From NCBI GenBank assembly GCA_902728285.1, contig CACVBU010000276.1, forward strand, positions 186,001-250,000: a stretch of DNA of 64,000 nt, read 5' to 3'. The notes under the pieces are model-generated. The model did not search any database and was not told the origin of the DNA. It saw nothing but the letters and a program-made list of their open reading frames with translations. This document shows, in pieces, positions 13,138 through 25,133 of this stretch. The position numbers were made by a program, and so were the translations under genes. The DNA comes from Clytia hemisphaerica (lineage: Eukaryota; Cnidaria; Hydrozoa; Leptothecata; Clytiidae). How positions within the stretch are numbered: the first letter of the stretch is position 1; each line of letters begins with the position of its first letter.

Positions 13138-13775
13138 CCGTAAGTTGGTCTATTGTTGACATCCCTCATCTAATTACAACACCCTTCTTAAATGTTGGAA
13201 TATTGAAAAATACTCTCTGTGACCACTAAGTACCGTGAGTGGTCCTAAATCCGACAGCCCTGCCTAAATCCAACAGCCCTGCCTAAATTCGACCCCCCAA
13301 ATAACTGCTATGAAAAAAAATTCTATGTTTACAAACATTCCCTCTCCAAGTTGAACAATAAACTATTGCCAGAACTCTCGAAACAAAACGTCTAAGAAGA
13401 TTACTATAATATGTCAATTAATGTGATCAAAAAGGTGTGACTTGTAAAAATAATTACCTCTAGCTCTATTATTCGGAATCTGTTGCTCATGTTTAAAAAG
13501 TTAACAATTTTGTAACAAAAAATTATGTTTTGTATTAAGAAGCAATTACTGTTATTTGGTTCAATTGGTTCAGTGTATCAAATCTCTCAGTTTAGTTGAC
13601 ACTTTCGTATCTTCATTGCGTCACAGCGAGAGATTTGTTTTCATTTTAGTTTGTATCTTTGAAAGACCCCATCGGATTTAGTTATTGCACAGTACAGAGT
13701 ACAATGTCAAATGTGGGATTGTATAGATATTATGTAATTAGAAGAGGGATGTTGACATTAGACCAACTTCTGGTG
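13138..13775. mobile_element. MITE family B, degenerate long copy
   Basis: The left end CCGTAAGTTGGTCTATTGTT follows TA. The right end reads GACATTAGACCAACTTCTGG, so its last bases have decayed. At roughly 640 bp it is three times the size of the other copies. A short tandem of CCTAAATCCGACAGCC-like units lies at about 13241-13300. Confidence 0.55.
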
Positions 13776-14742
13776 TTCGGGAGCAAGATATCCGGGATAT
13801 AATTACGATAGCCCTTGCTGTGCTAATCATGTAAAAACTAACTGCGCATGCGCGTATTTTAAAAAAATCAGCCGACTCATGGCATGGAAGTGAAACCTCA
13901 CGTTTTTAATTTTTTTTTAAATATTTCGACCAGTGCCATCAGGGATGCTGTCGAATATAATGTGACAAATTCAATTTCATTAATGGCTGAACCATCATAT
14001 CAATATTTCTTTTAACCATGTTTAAACGGTTTTTTAGAACGTGTTAAAAATCGCTTGCTCCGGAAGCACCGGAAGAGCTCCTGAACTTTCGGGAGCGAAA
14101 AATAGTGTTTTTTTAGCTGCTCTGGAAAACTCTGAAAGTTTCGGGAGCGCCAGGATGGTCCTTTTGATATCATCACATCTTCAAAAGTCTCAATCATGCT
14201 ATTAAAACAAATCCCTGCAAGAGGGTACCCTGCCTTAAAATATCATCTAGATGACAATTAAAATTTTCTTATCATCTTTTTTTATGGCTATTTTATACCA
14301 GGCGTAGTTAATTGATATAATCGATAATCTTGAGTAATCGATAAATAATCGATAAGTAAATGATGGATTGGATATCGATTAACCGATAGAATCGATAGGT
14401 AATCAGGGATCGATTATTCTCAAGCTATCGATTACTTATCGATCACATATTGACTACATACAACCTATCGATTATTTATCAATCATATGTAACAATCATC
14501 GATTACTTATCGATCATGCATTGATTACTTATCGATTATTTATCGATTACTCAAGATTATCGAATATATCGATTAACTACGCCTGGAACCTATCGATTAC
14601 TTATCAATCATGTATCGATTGTTAACAATCATTGATTACTTATCGTTCATGTATTGATTACTTATCAATTATTTACTTATCTTCGATCATGTATCGTTAT
14701 TGATTATATATTGATCGCGACCGACTATTGACTACATTACCG

Positions 14743-14811
14743 GCCCTTTTTACGCCGGCCACCAACGAGCCAAAAAATAACGCTAATAAGGCCCGGCGTA
14801 AAAAGGGCCAA
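14743..14811. mobile_element. 70-bp hairpin MITE
   Basis: CGGCCCTTTTTACGCCGG on the left and CCCGGCGTAAAAAGGGCC on the right form a near-perfect inverted repeat around a 35-bp loop. It is nested inside the ATCGAT-rich element and is GC-rich compared with it. Confidence 0.6.
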
Positions 14812-15066
14812 GATAAGGTATTTAATGAAGTAAAGAAAATTTCTGGAATTCGCAAAGTCTCATACCGATCGTATCAATTTGAATAAACGCCCGCTTTCGA
14901 ATTAATAATGCTCCTCCAAAAAGGCAAACCATTCAATAATGCCCCTTCTCTAAATAAAATGGTAACTTTGTTTGTTTTTTAACTTGTTTTTGTTCAGCCT
15001 TTCAGAGGGTTTGAGAATGCTTCAGCCGAAATTTACCCTATACTTAAAAAAAAAATGAGCGTGGTA

Positions 15067-15284
15067 CCGTTAGATTGGGTAACTTGCATCAGTGGAGGCT
15101 AACATGCATAGCCCTCAAATACAAGACCTGGCTAGTCATTGAAATACAACTACGCAGCTCCGCTCGCAGCTCTACTCTACCATTTTTGTTTTGATTTAAT
15201 TTTGTATTTTAATGACCAGCTAGGTCTTTCATTTGAGGGCTATGCATGCTAGCCTCCACTGATGCAAGTTACCCAATCTCACGG
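15067..15284. mobile_element. MITE family A, copy 1 (TA duplication)
   Basis: A 218-bp element with long inverted arms. The left begins CCGTTAGATTGGGTAACTTG and the right ends with CCCAATCTCACGG. Both sides are flanked by TA, and the arms match for about 90 bp. The copy at 17080-17297 has the same length, so this is one family. Confidence 0.85.
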
Positions 15285-16266
15285 TAGCTTTTCTAGGCCC
15301 TATGCTACCAGGGGATTGGATTCAATTCAAAAGTACATCCCAATCGAAATCAGCGAAAAATGTCAGTTAGGGAAACCATCCAGGATCCTGCCATTCTATC
15401 AGCCAGCAATAACTGAATGACACTTGTAAACTTAAGTTTCTTACCATTTTCCATCGAAAACAAACGAAAACATTACTGCTTACCAAAGCCGGAGACCAAA
15501 GCAAATGATCTTTCTTGATGAGGGCGCCCTTTTTTATCTATTGTTAACTCATTTAAAATGGTGGACCGAGTTGCGGAATGACGAAGGAGCCCACTGCTTC
15601 GAGGGTGGTAACGCCAAAACGCCCAATATGACCAGCCAACAGAAGGCGAGTTTGTTGCCGCGCGAGTTACGTCATGTACTCCACCGTAGCAAAAGCGTGA
15701 ACGACATTTCACAATTATAAGAATATCTTATGTGCTTAATTCTATTTAACTTTTAGAGCTTCATGGAAGATGAAGAAGTAGAAAGATGAAAAATGCGCTG
15801 GTTAATTTTTTTTAAATAGGTGTGTTCTATCTTTGTCGAAAGTTGAAGAAATATCTACCGACGCATAATTTTTTTACAGCCAATTAAAGGCACAGTCTGC
15901 TTATACTTACTATGTTTGCTATATCATCTCGGCAAAAAACGGTAAAAAAAGACACAAACACAATTTTTTTATGAGCGTGGTTATGATTTTTTTGATTGCG
16001 GCTGCGTACAGGAACTCGCCAAATGTTCCTTACTGAATGTTGCTTTTAATTTCACGAAAATGGCGAAAATTCGAGAAATTGAGAAATTTAATCTCGTGAA
16101 GGCGACAGTTAATCCAATTAAAGTACCACTCCCTAAAATCTAATAAATAATCGATCACAAATCGATAGTTGATCGATTAACTATTTGATCGATGATTAAT
16201 CAATTTTTTATCAATATGTAATCGATCAAAAGCTGTGATCAATTGCCGATCGATTTTTGATTGATA
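15285..16266. other. Interior of the ATCGAT element, no gene called
   Basis: A locally GC-richer stretch at 15473-15720 is open on both strands (71 codons plus, 79 codons minus). Neither product has a recognisable domain or splice context. The rest is AT-rich, with ATCGAT motifs resuming near 16140. Confidence 0.35.
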
Positions 16267-16492
16267 CCGTAAGTTGGTCTAATGTCGACATCTGTCTTCT
16301 AATTTCGACACCCTTCTTTAGAGATAGTAACAATAGAAACTGAGGAAAGTCGGAATCGCTGATTGACTTTGATTAGCGCGATGAGAGGAAAAATCTTTAG
16401 TCTATCAGTGATTTCAACCTTCTTATTATTCCTATCTATAAAGAAGGATGTCGAAATTAGAAGTCGGATGTCGACATTAGACCAACTTACGG
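16267..16492. mobile_element. MITE family B, copy 2 (TA duplication)
   Basis: The left end CCGTAAGTTGGTCTAATGTC and right end ...ATTAGACCAACTTACGG are perfectly inverted and flanked by TA. At 226 bp, and with the best-preserved termini in the window, it may be the youngest copy. It sits inside the ATCGAT-rich element. Confidence 0.85.
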
Positions 16493-17079
16493 TACTTAAT
16501 TTAATCGAAGTATAATCGATCTATAATCCAGACGTCTGCGCTCGATAGGATTGATCATCGGAACGGCTCGATGACGGATCGATATGTAATCGATGGATTA
16601 CTTAAAGATCCGGATAGGAGATCGATAGAGGATCGATACTCAAGATATTTTAAGCTTATGATTAGTTATCGATTATTTATCGATCTATCATCGATTTTTT
16701 ATCGATCTTATCGACCCTATCGACTCATACTCGATTTACGATCGATAACAAATCGATTAACGAACGATGACGAATCGATTAACGATCGATGACGAATCGG
16801 TATACTTGATTGAAATATTAGCTCAATAATGGATCAACGAAGGATCGATACTCAAGAATTTTTAATGGCTGACTCTTCCATCGATCTCCTATCTGGTATA
16901 ATCGAGAAACAATCGATGACAAAATTGATAGATAAATAATCAAACTTTGAAAAAATCTTGAGTATCGATTAGCTATCGATTCTATCGGTTAATCGATATC
17001 TAATCCATCGATTACTTATCAATTATTTATCGATTACTCAAGATTATCGATTATATCGATTAACTACGCCTGGTTTATA

Positions 17080-17297
17080 CTGTGAGATTGGGTGACTTGC
17101 ATCAGTGAAAGCTAGCATGCATAGCCTTCAAATGAAAGACTTGGCTGGTCATTAAAATACAAAATTAAATCAAAACAAAAAAGGTAGACTAGAGCTGTGA
17201 GCAGAGCTGCGTAGTTGTATGTTAATGACCAGCCAGGTCTTGTATTTGAGGGCTATGCATGTTTGCCTCCACTGATGCAAGTTACCCAATCTCACGG
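17080..17297. mobile_element. MITE family A, copy 2, inserted in another element's target duplication
   Basis: A 218-bp copy of family A (CTGTGAGATTGGG ... CCCAATCTCACGG) flanked by TA. Its left TA is the end of the TTTATA duplication that follows the ATCGAT-rich element. It therefore inserted next to or after that element. Confidence 0.85.
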
Positions 17298-17929
17298 TAT
17301 TAAGACTCTTTTTTTGTGAAGTATTCTGCATTCGTCTGAAGAATCTTGTGTCAATTATGTCCTTACCGTACCACAAGCATCTTAGCTACGATAGTCGAGC
17401 TTTTTTGTGCAAGGTAGTGTGCAAAATCAAATTCTTAGCTTGAACTACTGGCTGGGAGATGGTGGACTGATGGATGGTGCAGGAAAAGGAGGTCTTCAGG
17501 TAAAAGATGAAAGAAAGCAAGCAGCGGCATTTTGCGTATCAACTTTCACTTTCGAATTTCCTTGTTTATGTTTGTGGTCACACTAACTTTAACAGAAATT
17601 TAAGAAAGTACGGAAGATTCTGTGTTTATAATTGACCATGGTATTGACCGCTTAAAAGTCAAAACAAACTCACGAACGGAAGTGACACGTGAAAATTGAC
17701 AGGCATAACCAAAACAAACAAATCTCTGCTAGCTAAACTTTGTTAAAAAATGAAAGATTATTTCGAGAGACTTCATGTTTAGAACCAAAAACTTCAAGCT
17801 CAAGCCCTAATTCAAAAAACAGGTAAAATATTTTGCTATTGCTGCTATTTTTAACTTGTCATCATTAGTAAAACTCTCTTTAGCAGCGTCAAATCACAAA
17901 AGAGCCTTTTTTCTTTTATCAGAGGCAGA
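17298..17929. other. Intergenic, nothing assigned
   Basis: AT-rich sequence with no supported exon or repeat. A 68-codon minus-strand frame overlapping MITE family A is an artefact of the transposon arms. Confidence 0.4.
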
Positions 17930-18492
17930 GCATATAGCTATAGACCTTTTTTCAAAGAGGACGTCCTGTTGAATAATTATGTACTCCAGCCATAAAAACA
18001 ATGATAGAGCCATGCATAATAGACCTTTTTTCAAAGAGGACGTCCTGTTGAATAATTATGTAGTCCAGCCATAAAAACAATGATAGAGCCATGCATAATT
18101 ACTGTACCATGCATATTGTAATAATTATGCATGGTTTTATCATTGTTTTTCTGCTGGACTACATAATTATTCAACAGGGTGGCCTCTTTGAAAAAAGGTC
18201 TATTACTGTATCATGCATATTGTAATAGACCTTTTTTTAAAGAGGCAGCCATGTTGAATAATTATGTACTCCAGCATAAAAACAATTAATGATACAGCCA
18301 TGCATATTTTAAAATATGCATGATACAGTAATTATGCATGGCTGTATCATTGTTTTTATGCTGGAGTACATAATTATTCAACATAGCTGCCTCTTTTAAA
18401 AAAGGTCTATAATTATGCATGGTTTTATCATTGTTTTTCTGCTGGACTACATAATTATTCAACAGGGTTGACTCTTTGAAAAAAGGTCTATT
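17930..18492. repeat. Cluster of six palindromic ~85-bp units
   Basis: The unit ATAGACCTTTTTTCAAAGAGG, GTTGAATAATTATGTACTCC, AGC(C)ATAAAAACAATGATA recurs in direct orientation at about 17940, 18020 and 18226 and inverted at about 18120, 18310 and 18412. The arms could pair into large cruciforms. It looks like repeated self-insertion or inverted duplication of one small MITE. Confidence 0.75.
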
Positions 18493-19223
18493 GGCTTGGG
18501 CTATTCCAGACCCGATCAATCGAACTTGTCGAACCAATCGAACAATCAAACTAATCAAACTCCATCGAACGATTAAAGTAAAAAAATTAATGAAACCTAA
18601 TCGAACACTCACAACTTACCCACTCTCACGGTAGCAGTTCGATTTGTTTGGTCAGTAAAAACTTCGATTAGTTCGATGATATTAAATCCTCATATCTTCC
18701 CCCACACTTGCAAAAACTTTATCCTGGCACGCGATTGCCATTTCGACAATTCCCGGATTTAACAACTTAACGTTTATTGTACCCGAATATTTGTCTATCT
18801 GGATGAATAAAGTCTGTAGCCCCTCTGTTGCGATTTCGCGTGTGGCTGAGTGGCGGAATATTATGCCCCAACAAACCGCCTCTGGCGCTAAAAGGATACA
18901 TACAGGAAAAGTGAGTAATCCGTTATCGGAAGTAATTTCCCGATTTACATTCCGAATTTGGCTTTGAAAATAAGCTTATTTACGGTTTATTATGACTAAG
19001 AATACCTATACTTTTAAGATTCTTAAGTTCCTGCCTTTCTGTTATTCTTACCTTCAGGTTTGAGCATTTACACTGCTTAATAGCCACATTTCTTTTTCAC
19101 CTTTAAATTTTTCTTTTGTTAAGTTTTTGGAATTTTGATGATCACCAACTTCTTCAAATTACACTTTTTCTTTAGAATTTTTAAACTAATAAACTATTTG
19201 TTCAATATATTTTAATATTTTTT
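18493..19223. other. Intergenic
   Basis: AATCGAAC-type short repeats lie near 18510-18610, followed by ACTCTCACGGTA at about 18620, which resembles the terminus of MITE family A. No gene is supported. Confidence 0.4.
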
Positions 19224-19580
19224 GGACCTACCCCGGTGGGGTGGAGGTCCTATAAATTAACCTGTGTTTGTCCGTCCGTTTGTTCGTCTGTTACCAACTT
19301 TTCTCAGGATTGACTCGTTAGTTTTTTCTGATTTTTGGCACAAAGAAGCAAAATGGCAATGCCCAAAATGTGATGGAGCCCGATTTTTGAAAAACATTTT
19401 TTTCTTGCCGAAAATGCCGGAAATATGCAGAAAAAAACGACATTTTTTCGAATTTTCATCCTTAGTTTTTTCTGATTTTTTGCAGAAAGATACGTATTCG
19501 CAATGCTCAAAACATGACCGAGTTCAATTATTTTCAGACAAAAAGATAAAAGGAAAGAATAAAAAATGTTCATGTCAATA
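19224..19580 (+). mobile_element. Left part of a non-autonomous Helentron-like repeat
   Basis: Begins with T-rich sequence then GGACCTACCCCGGTGGGGTG, continues with TATAAATTAACC and a GTCC/GTTT/GTTC tetranucleotide tract, then the family's characteristic degenerate body. The matching right end (GGTAGGTCC...CTTG) is absent nearby, so the copy is truncated. See the complete copy at 23767-25133. Confidence 0.7.
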
Positions 19581-21437
19581 AAACTTGTTTTTTAAATAAC
19601 TCTAGTTTGGTCTATGCTAGGAACATAAAATTTGGACCAAAATTTTGAATTGGACAAGTTGGAAGAGTTGGACATACTTCAACTTCTTTGAGTGTCAAAC
19701 TTGAAAAATAGGCATTTCTGTAGTGGTCAAAACAAAAAACAAAACAAAAAGTAAGAGCTGTTCTAAAAATATCTTTAAGACAGTCTTTGATTGGAAAACT
19801 GAAGGCTAAAAAATAAAGAATTATTTACCTGCAGCTTAATTTTCAAATTTCTTACACTACTTCATACAAAAAATTGTGTTATCACAAATAATGGTTCAGC
19901 TGTTTGAGCTCAAAGCTGTTAGTACTCAGATGTCAAAAAACGGGGTTAGAGGGGTATGACTTTTACACCAGAAAAAGATTGAGATAATTTCAGTGTTAAC
20001 AAAACTTTGAAACCAAATTATGGAATTGACGTCACTTTAAATGAACACATTGCATAGGATCCCATCTTCAATAAAAAAGAAAATAAATATGCAATATGAT
20101 TTTACTTCTAATGACCATTTTACAGGTTATCAGGGCAGGGTTCTAAAGCTTGCAACATTACACTCAGTTAGAATTATTAGAAGCTCAGTTAGAATTTTTA
20201 GACTTATGGCATCAAGCTAAATTTTTCTAAATTGTGCTAAATTCAAGGATCTAAACATTTCATAATGTCAGCATCATGACACTGAAATTCTGATTACTCT
20301 CAAAATATTCAAATTTTGCAGGGAGACAGCAAGGGATGTAATTTTATTTCAAAAAATCTTATTTACAACAAAATTGATGATGTCAGCAAATTTCAACCAT
20401 TTTCTTTTTCCCTCAGTAAATGCTAATGTCATCTAGATTCTAAATTCAAAACGATTTCTGGAAACTATTAAAAAAGGAGGAGGATAGAAAAGGAGGACAT
20501 TCACCAAATTCTACACTAGTTTATATGAAAATTCTAGTTTGGAGTTTTTCGGTCAAAAAGATGATTTGCCATTCCCATGGCAACGTGCCATTCCCAATAT
20601 TTTTCAAAAATGTCCTGGGCTATTAATTCTTTCATCTGTTTTTTTCTTAATTAAGGAAAACTACTTTTTACTGACTCTCAAAGTGGTCTTCTTTTAAACT
20701 TTTCTCAGCACATATATAAAATGGGTATAATATAATGGGTTTCAAAGATGGGTGTTTTTACTTTTAACTTTGACTGATTGGTTCCAAAGTTATGAGCTTA
20801 TAATTTTGGGGTTTGTGTAATGTAAGATGCAGGGTCTAATGATTTACGATGCACGATTCCTAACCCATGCATAAAATATATTAATTCATGCGTAATTATG
20901 CTAATCATGTTAAAATATTTAGTCAATTTACATAGTTTCATTTGCTTAAACTGCAGAAAATGTTGCATCTAACACAACTTAAAAAACATCATTCATGTGA
21001 AATTATACAAATTATATTCAACAAAGCTTTTTTTCCTTTTTCCCGATTATACCATGATCCCTTTATGATCCCTCTATGCTCAATTCAAAAAATCAAATTC
21101 AGTTGATCAATAGAAAATGAAAGCACATGTATTCTTTATAACTTGAACGTTTACCCAATTTTATCGTTCTTTTTTCTTCGCCAGTATGACTTCAGAAATT
21201 AAAAATATAAAGTAAATATAAAGAAAATAGGAAGAGAAGAAGAAATTTGTCTTTGTTTCACCTCGGGATTTGAAAAACTGCCCAAAATATTTTGTAGATT
21301 ACCTAGTAAAGGAGGCTTTTAAAGGCCTGAATTGTGGGAGTTAGAGCTACTTACCTTTTTGTTAAGGCTACAAAAGTAACTTTTGTCTTAAAAGGTAAAA
21401 TAAATTTTACTTACCTAGATGGCATTTTTATTCACAG
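19581..21437. other. Intergenic or possible long 5' intron
   Basis: No supported coding exon. If the candidate exon at 21438-21556 is real, its 5' UTR exon could lie here, but no donor or promoter can be chosen from sequence. Confidence 0.3.
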
Positions 21438-21556
21438 GATATGGCTGAAAAGACAATTCAGAGTCGTAGGAGAAGGCCTGGTACAGAAGAAAATGATGAT
21501 CTGGAGAACATTTCTGAAGATGATGATAAAAAAGTAAAAAGAAACAAACCTCTGAG
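21438..21556 (+). CDS. Candidate first coding exon of a small, charged protein
   Basis: A good acceptor (TTTATTCACAG) is followed three bases later by ATG at 21441. The frame stays open for 38 codons to a donor (CTGAG|GTACGT). The peptide is basic then acidic: RRRRP near residue 10, DDLEN and SEDDDKK near 20-30, ending in a basic patch. That pattern fits a disordered nuclear or nucleolar N-terminus. One possible partner is the acceptor at about 23090, which would end the frame within about a dozen codons. No other downstream exon could be matched, so the gene model is incomplete. I do not recognise the protein. It could also be a chance exon-like open frame. Confidence 0.35.
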
Positions 21557-23278
21557 GTACGTTATTACAGTTTCTTGTCCACTTAGTGTAGAATTGTGTC
21601 TAATGTATTTTTAAAAACCCACGTTTTTTATACGGAAAAACTTTATAAGATAATATAAGGCTTTGACTATAAAATACCCATTTCTTAAGAAATTGCACGA
21701 GGGTGCACGAGGTAGAAAATCTACTTTCTGGTCTCCTAGGTGGAAATTTATTTTGGGGTTGAAATAAGAATGTCCTAGGTGGAAGATTTTCAAAAAGTTA
21801 ATTAGCGGGGGGCAGCTATTAGGTACCCAAGAGTAAAGGGTAAAACTAAGGACGATCTCATATAAAAATGCATTGTTCGAAAATTTAGTATGTTGATCAT
21901 TTATATTGATTAAATGTTAATTTTGGTTATGGCAAAAACTATGAAATTATAAAATTTACAAATAAGGAATCTTAGATAGGTATATAATATTAGAATACTT
22001 GCTTAGTGTAGGTAAAACAAAAAAGGCGATAAGATGTATAACAAAATCAATATAACGTGTTTACTTTCCAACTTTTGAATAGAGTAGCTTAAGTGTTCAA
22101 CTTGAGGGTCAATTTTTATAACTGAAGTTCATCTTGTATATTTACGTGAATTAATTTCAAAAAAGCCAGTAATCTCAAAAATTGTTTAGAAATTAGCACA
22201 TTCAGGCTCAACAATAACTAAGATGTTCTAATAAATGAAGTGTGTAGTAATAGAATATTATACCAAGGACTCTCGTATCAAGATAAATAAATATGTCAAA
22301 CAAATCACTAGTATAGATATATTTCCCTGAACACTTTCATGTCAGTGATTTACATAAATCATGATTTATAAAGAGACATAAAAGTAGTAAAATGTAAACA
22401 TTGCACAAACCGCGTGTCATTAAAGGGAACAATTAAAATCATGTGTCCAAAACAAACTTTTAAAACAATTAAAACAGTCAAAGATCAGCCATATTTATTT
22501 GTTTTGATATTGTATCCCGCTGCATATGGTTTGTTTATAAATTTCGTTAGTACTTTTATGTCCCTTTAAATAATCTGCATAGAGTAGAATATTTTGATAA
22601 AAGCAATTAATTGTTGTCAAACATTGCAAAACTATTTTGAAAATGATTTAATAAGATTTTTAGACCATGCAATTAAGTTGGAAAAGTTCTTGAGATAGAT
22701 ATATCTTTTAGATAGCACTTTTATTTTCAATAGGAAGTCCAAATGATGATTTCTTTTCATCTACGCTGCTTCAATATTCTACCTTTTATATTTTGCATGA
22801 GCAAAGAATCCTTTACATAAAGTTAGTGTCAATAAACTGATAAATTCATTCGTTCTGTAAAATGGTATTACGGGTAAATTCTTATTAATCTAGCAAAAAA
22901 AAAATAAACATAAGAACAACACTATTGAATAATTTTAAAATAAATGTTATATCAAAAATAGTTATAAAACCCAAAATTAACTATATTAAGTTTTGTTTAA
23001 AATGCTTATTGCGAAAAAAACTAATATTTTTGATAGAGTAAGAGTAATTTATGAAAATCTATCATCGTCATTGTAATCCACTCGTTTCACAGGTCCATAA
23101 CCAGACAGAAAATATTGATAATATGCTGAAAAATTCGTATAGTTTTTATTATACATTGTACAAACAAAGTTCAACTTTCATTATTGTCGTTTATTTTACT
23201 CGATCCAATAATTGTAGTTGTTGGTTTTCTTTCATCTTTCGACCAACACTAAAAAATAAAAGAAAGCAGATGAAATGA
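21557..23278. other. Intergenic or intronic, with MITE remnant
   Basis: Very AT-rich. About 21690-21836 resembles the interior and right terminus (CTATTAGGTACCCAAGAGTA) of the element at 32829-33050 and is probably a remnant. An acceptor-like site at about 23090 precedes a 62-codon open stretch with no domain. Confidence 0.4.
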
Positions 23279-23541
23279 CACCCATGTCTCACAGCCCCGG
23301 TGGAACCTTTCCTAAGTTGAGATAAAATTCCAATTGAAATCCCAATGGGGATAGAAATTCTATTGTTCAAAAACTAAAAAATCCAGTGTGGGTGGTTTTT
23401 GAGTACAATCTTTAAACATTTAATTTCTAGTGGGGATGAAATATAAGTCAATTTCCCAGTGGGGAAATTGGGTACTTTCCTACCAGGGACGAAATTTTTG
23501 CCAGATTTTCCAATGGGGCTGGGGTCTGTGACACAGGGGTG
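23279..23541. mobile_element. MITE with CACCC(C/A)TGT termini
   Basis: The left end CACCCATGTCTCACAGCCCC is inverted on the right as GGGGTCTGTGACACAGGGGTG. About 263 bp, non-coding. Related single ends are visible near 34926 and at 44450-44490. Confidence 0.6.
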
Positions 23542-23766
23542 TGAAATGTATTTTACCGAAAATTAAAAAGTTAAGGAAATATGAAGTATGAAGACAAAGG
23601 TCATCTTTTTTCCATACCTGGATTCATATTCATATATTCTTCCAAGCTAACAAATCAAATGATTAAGATTACAACGAGGCTTTCGATTTTCTAGTTTGTT
23701 TCTCTTTTGGTTTCATCTTAATCAGGAATTGTTGTCTTAGATTTGAGAAACTTTTAGTTTTTTTTT

Positions 23767-25133
23767 GGACCTACCCCGGTGGAGGTCCTATAAATTAACC
23801 TATGTTTGTTCGTCCGTTCGTCCGTTCGTCCGTCCGTTCGTCTGTTACCAACTTTTCTCAGGATTGAATCATAGGAATCTTTTGATTTTTGGTATAAAGG
23901 TGCAAAATGGTGGTGGCCAATGTTCAAATTACTCAATTTTTTTATGAGATAGATGTTTTTTTTTGCTCACGAGGGCTTACTTTTGAAAAATATGTGTGTT
24001 TAAACATGCAATTTTGGTTGCTTGGCGTGTTTTTATAGAAGAACTGGCCAAATTCGATATTTTTTATAAGCACATTATCAATTACTTAGGTATTAGCTTT
24101 TCTCGAGATTAGCTCTTTCATTCTTTATGATTTTTTGCACAAAGATGCATAACTATAAACCCTTAAATGTGTCGGAGCCCGATTTTCGGAAAAAATATTT
24201 TGGTCAAATTTGAGCCAAAAAACGGCTGAAAAACGGGTTTTTTGGACTTGGTGAAAAATTCGATCATTAATTTTTTCCAATTTTTTGCATGAAAGTAGGG
24301 TACCATCATAGGTAAAAGATGGTTCAAGCAGATTTTTGCAAAAACATTTTGTTGGCTCAAAAAAAACGCATGTTTATCTATAAGAATCACCATTAATAAG
24401 CATACATCAATGTTTTTAGTCAAATTACTCAATTTCTTTATGAGATATATGTTTTTTTTGCTCATGAGGGCTGAATATGTGTGTTTAGAGACAAAATTTT
24501 GGTTGCTTGGCGTGTTTTTGTAGAAAAACTGGCTAAATTCGATATTTTTTTATAAGCACATTATCAATTACTTAGGTATTAGCTTTTCTCGAGATTGGTT
24601 CTTTCTTTCTTTATGATTTTTGCACAAAGATGCATAATTATAAACCCTCGAATGTGACGGACCCTAATATTTGAAAAAAAAAATGTTTTGGGGCAAATTT
24701 GGGCCAAAAATCGGCTAAAAAGGGTTTTTTGACTTTGTGAAATATTGGTTCATTGTTTTTTTCTGAATTTTTGCATGAAAGTAGGTAAAAGATGGCTCAA
24801 GCAGATTTTTGTAAAAAAGAATTTTTTAGCTCAAAAAACGCATGTTTATCTATAAGAATCGCTATTAATAAGGATACATCAATGTTCTTAGCCAAATTAC
24901 TCAATTTTTGATGAGATGGATGTATTTCTTGCTCACGAAGTCTTGAATATGAAAGAATATTTCAAGGGCATGAAATTTTGGTTTCTAAACGTTTTTTTAT
25001 AAGAAACAAACGACTAATTTTAATAGATCATCACTATTTGTGTTCTGAATGATTGTTTAACGGTCACGCTCACGTAGATATCAATTATATGTGTTAAATG
25101 CATAACCAGGTAGGTCCATAAAAGTATCACTTG
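23767..25133 (+). mobile_element. Complete non-autonomous Helentron-like element (HINE type)
   Basis: Left end GGACCTACCCCGGTGGAGGT after a T run; right end CAGGTAGGTCC, ATAAAAGTATCACTTG, followed by TT. The left end can fold on itself (GGACCT/AGGTCC) and pairs with the right (GGACCTACC/GGTAGGTCC). Just inside the left end is a GTCC/GTTC tetranucleotide tract like the GTCY tracts of Drosophila DINE-1/HINE elements. The body is about three degenerate tandem units of roughly 480 bp (for example 24011 and 24493). There is no coding capacity. The same two ends bound the intact Helentron at 43998-53637, the likely source of mobilising enzyme. Confidence 0.75.

Larger units (their letters stand above)
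14298..17073. mobile_element. 2.8-kb ATCGAT-rich inverted-repeat element, 6-bp duplication
   Basis: Termini CCAGGCGTAGTTAATTGATA and ...TTAACTACGCCTGG extend as a roughly 60-bp inverted repeat full of ATCGAT. The flanks are both TTTATA (14292-14297 and 17074-17079), a 6-bp target duplication supporting the full 2776-bp span. A second copy of the right terminus at 14526-14585 suggests an internal duplication or a shorter relative. The interior holds dozens of ATCGAT/ATCGATTA motifs, a small hairpin (14743-14811), a family A MITE (15067-15284) and a family B MITE (16267-16492). No transposase is visible, so it is non-autonomous. Confidence 0.7.

Noticed and set aside
15473-15720. Overlapping 71- and 79-codon frames on opposite strands
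   Set aside because: Slightly GC-rich transposon interior; no homology recognised and no splice context on either strand.
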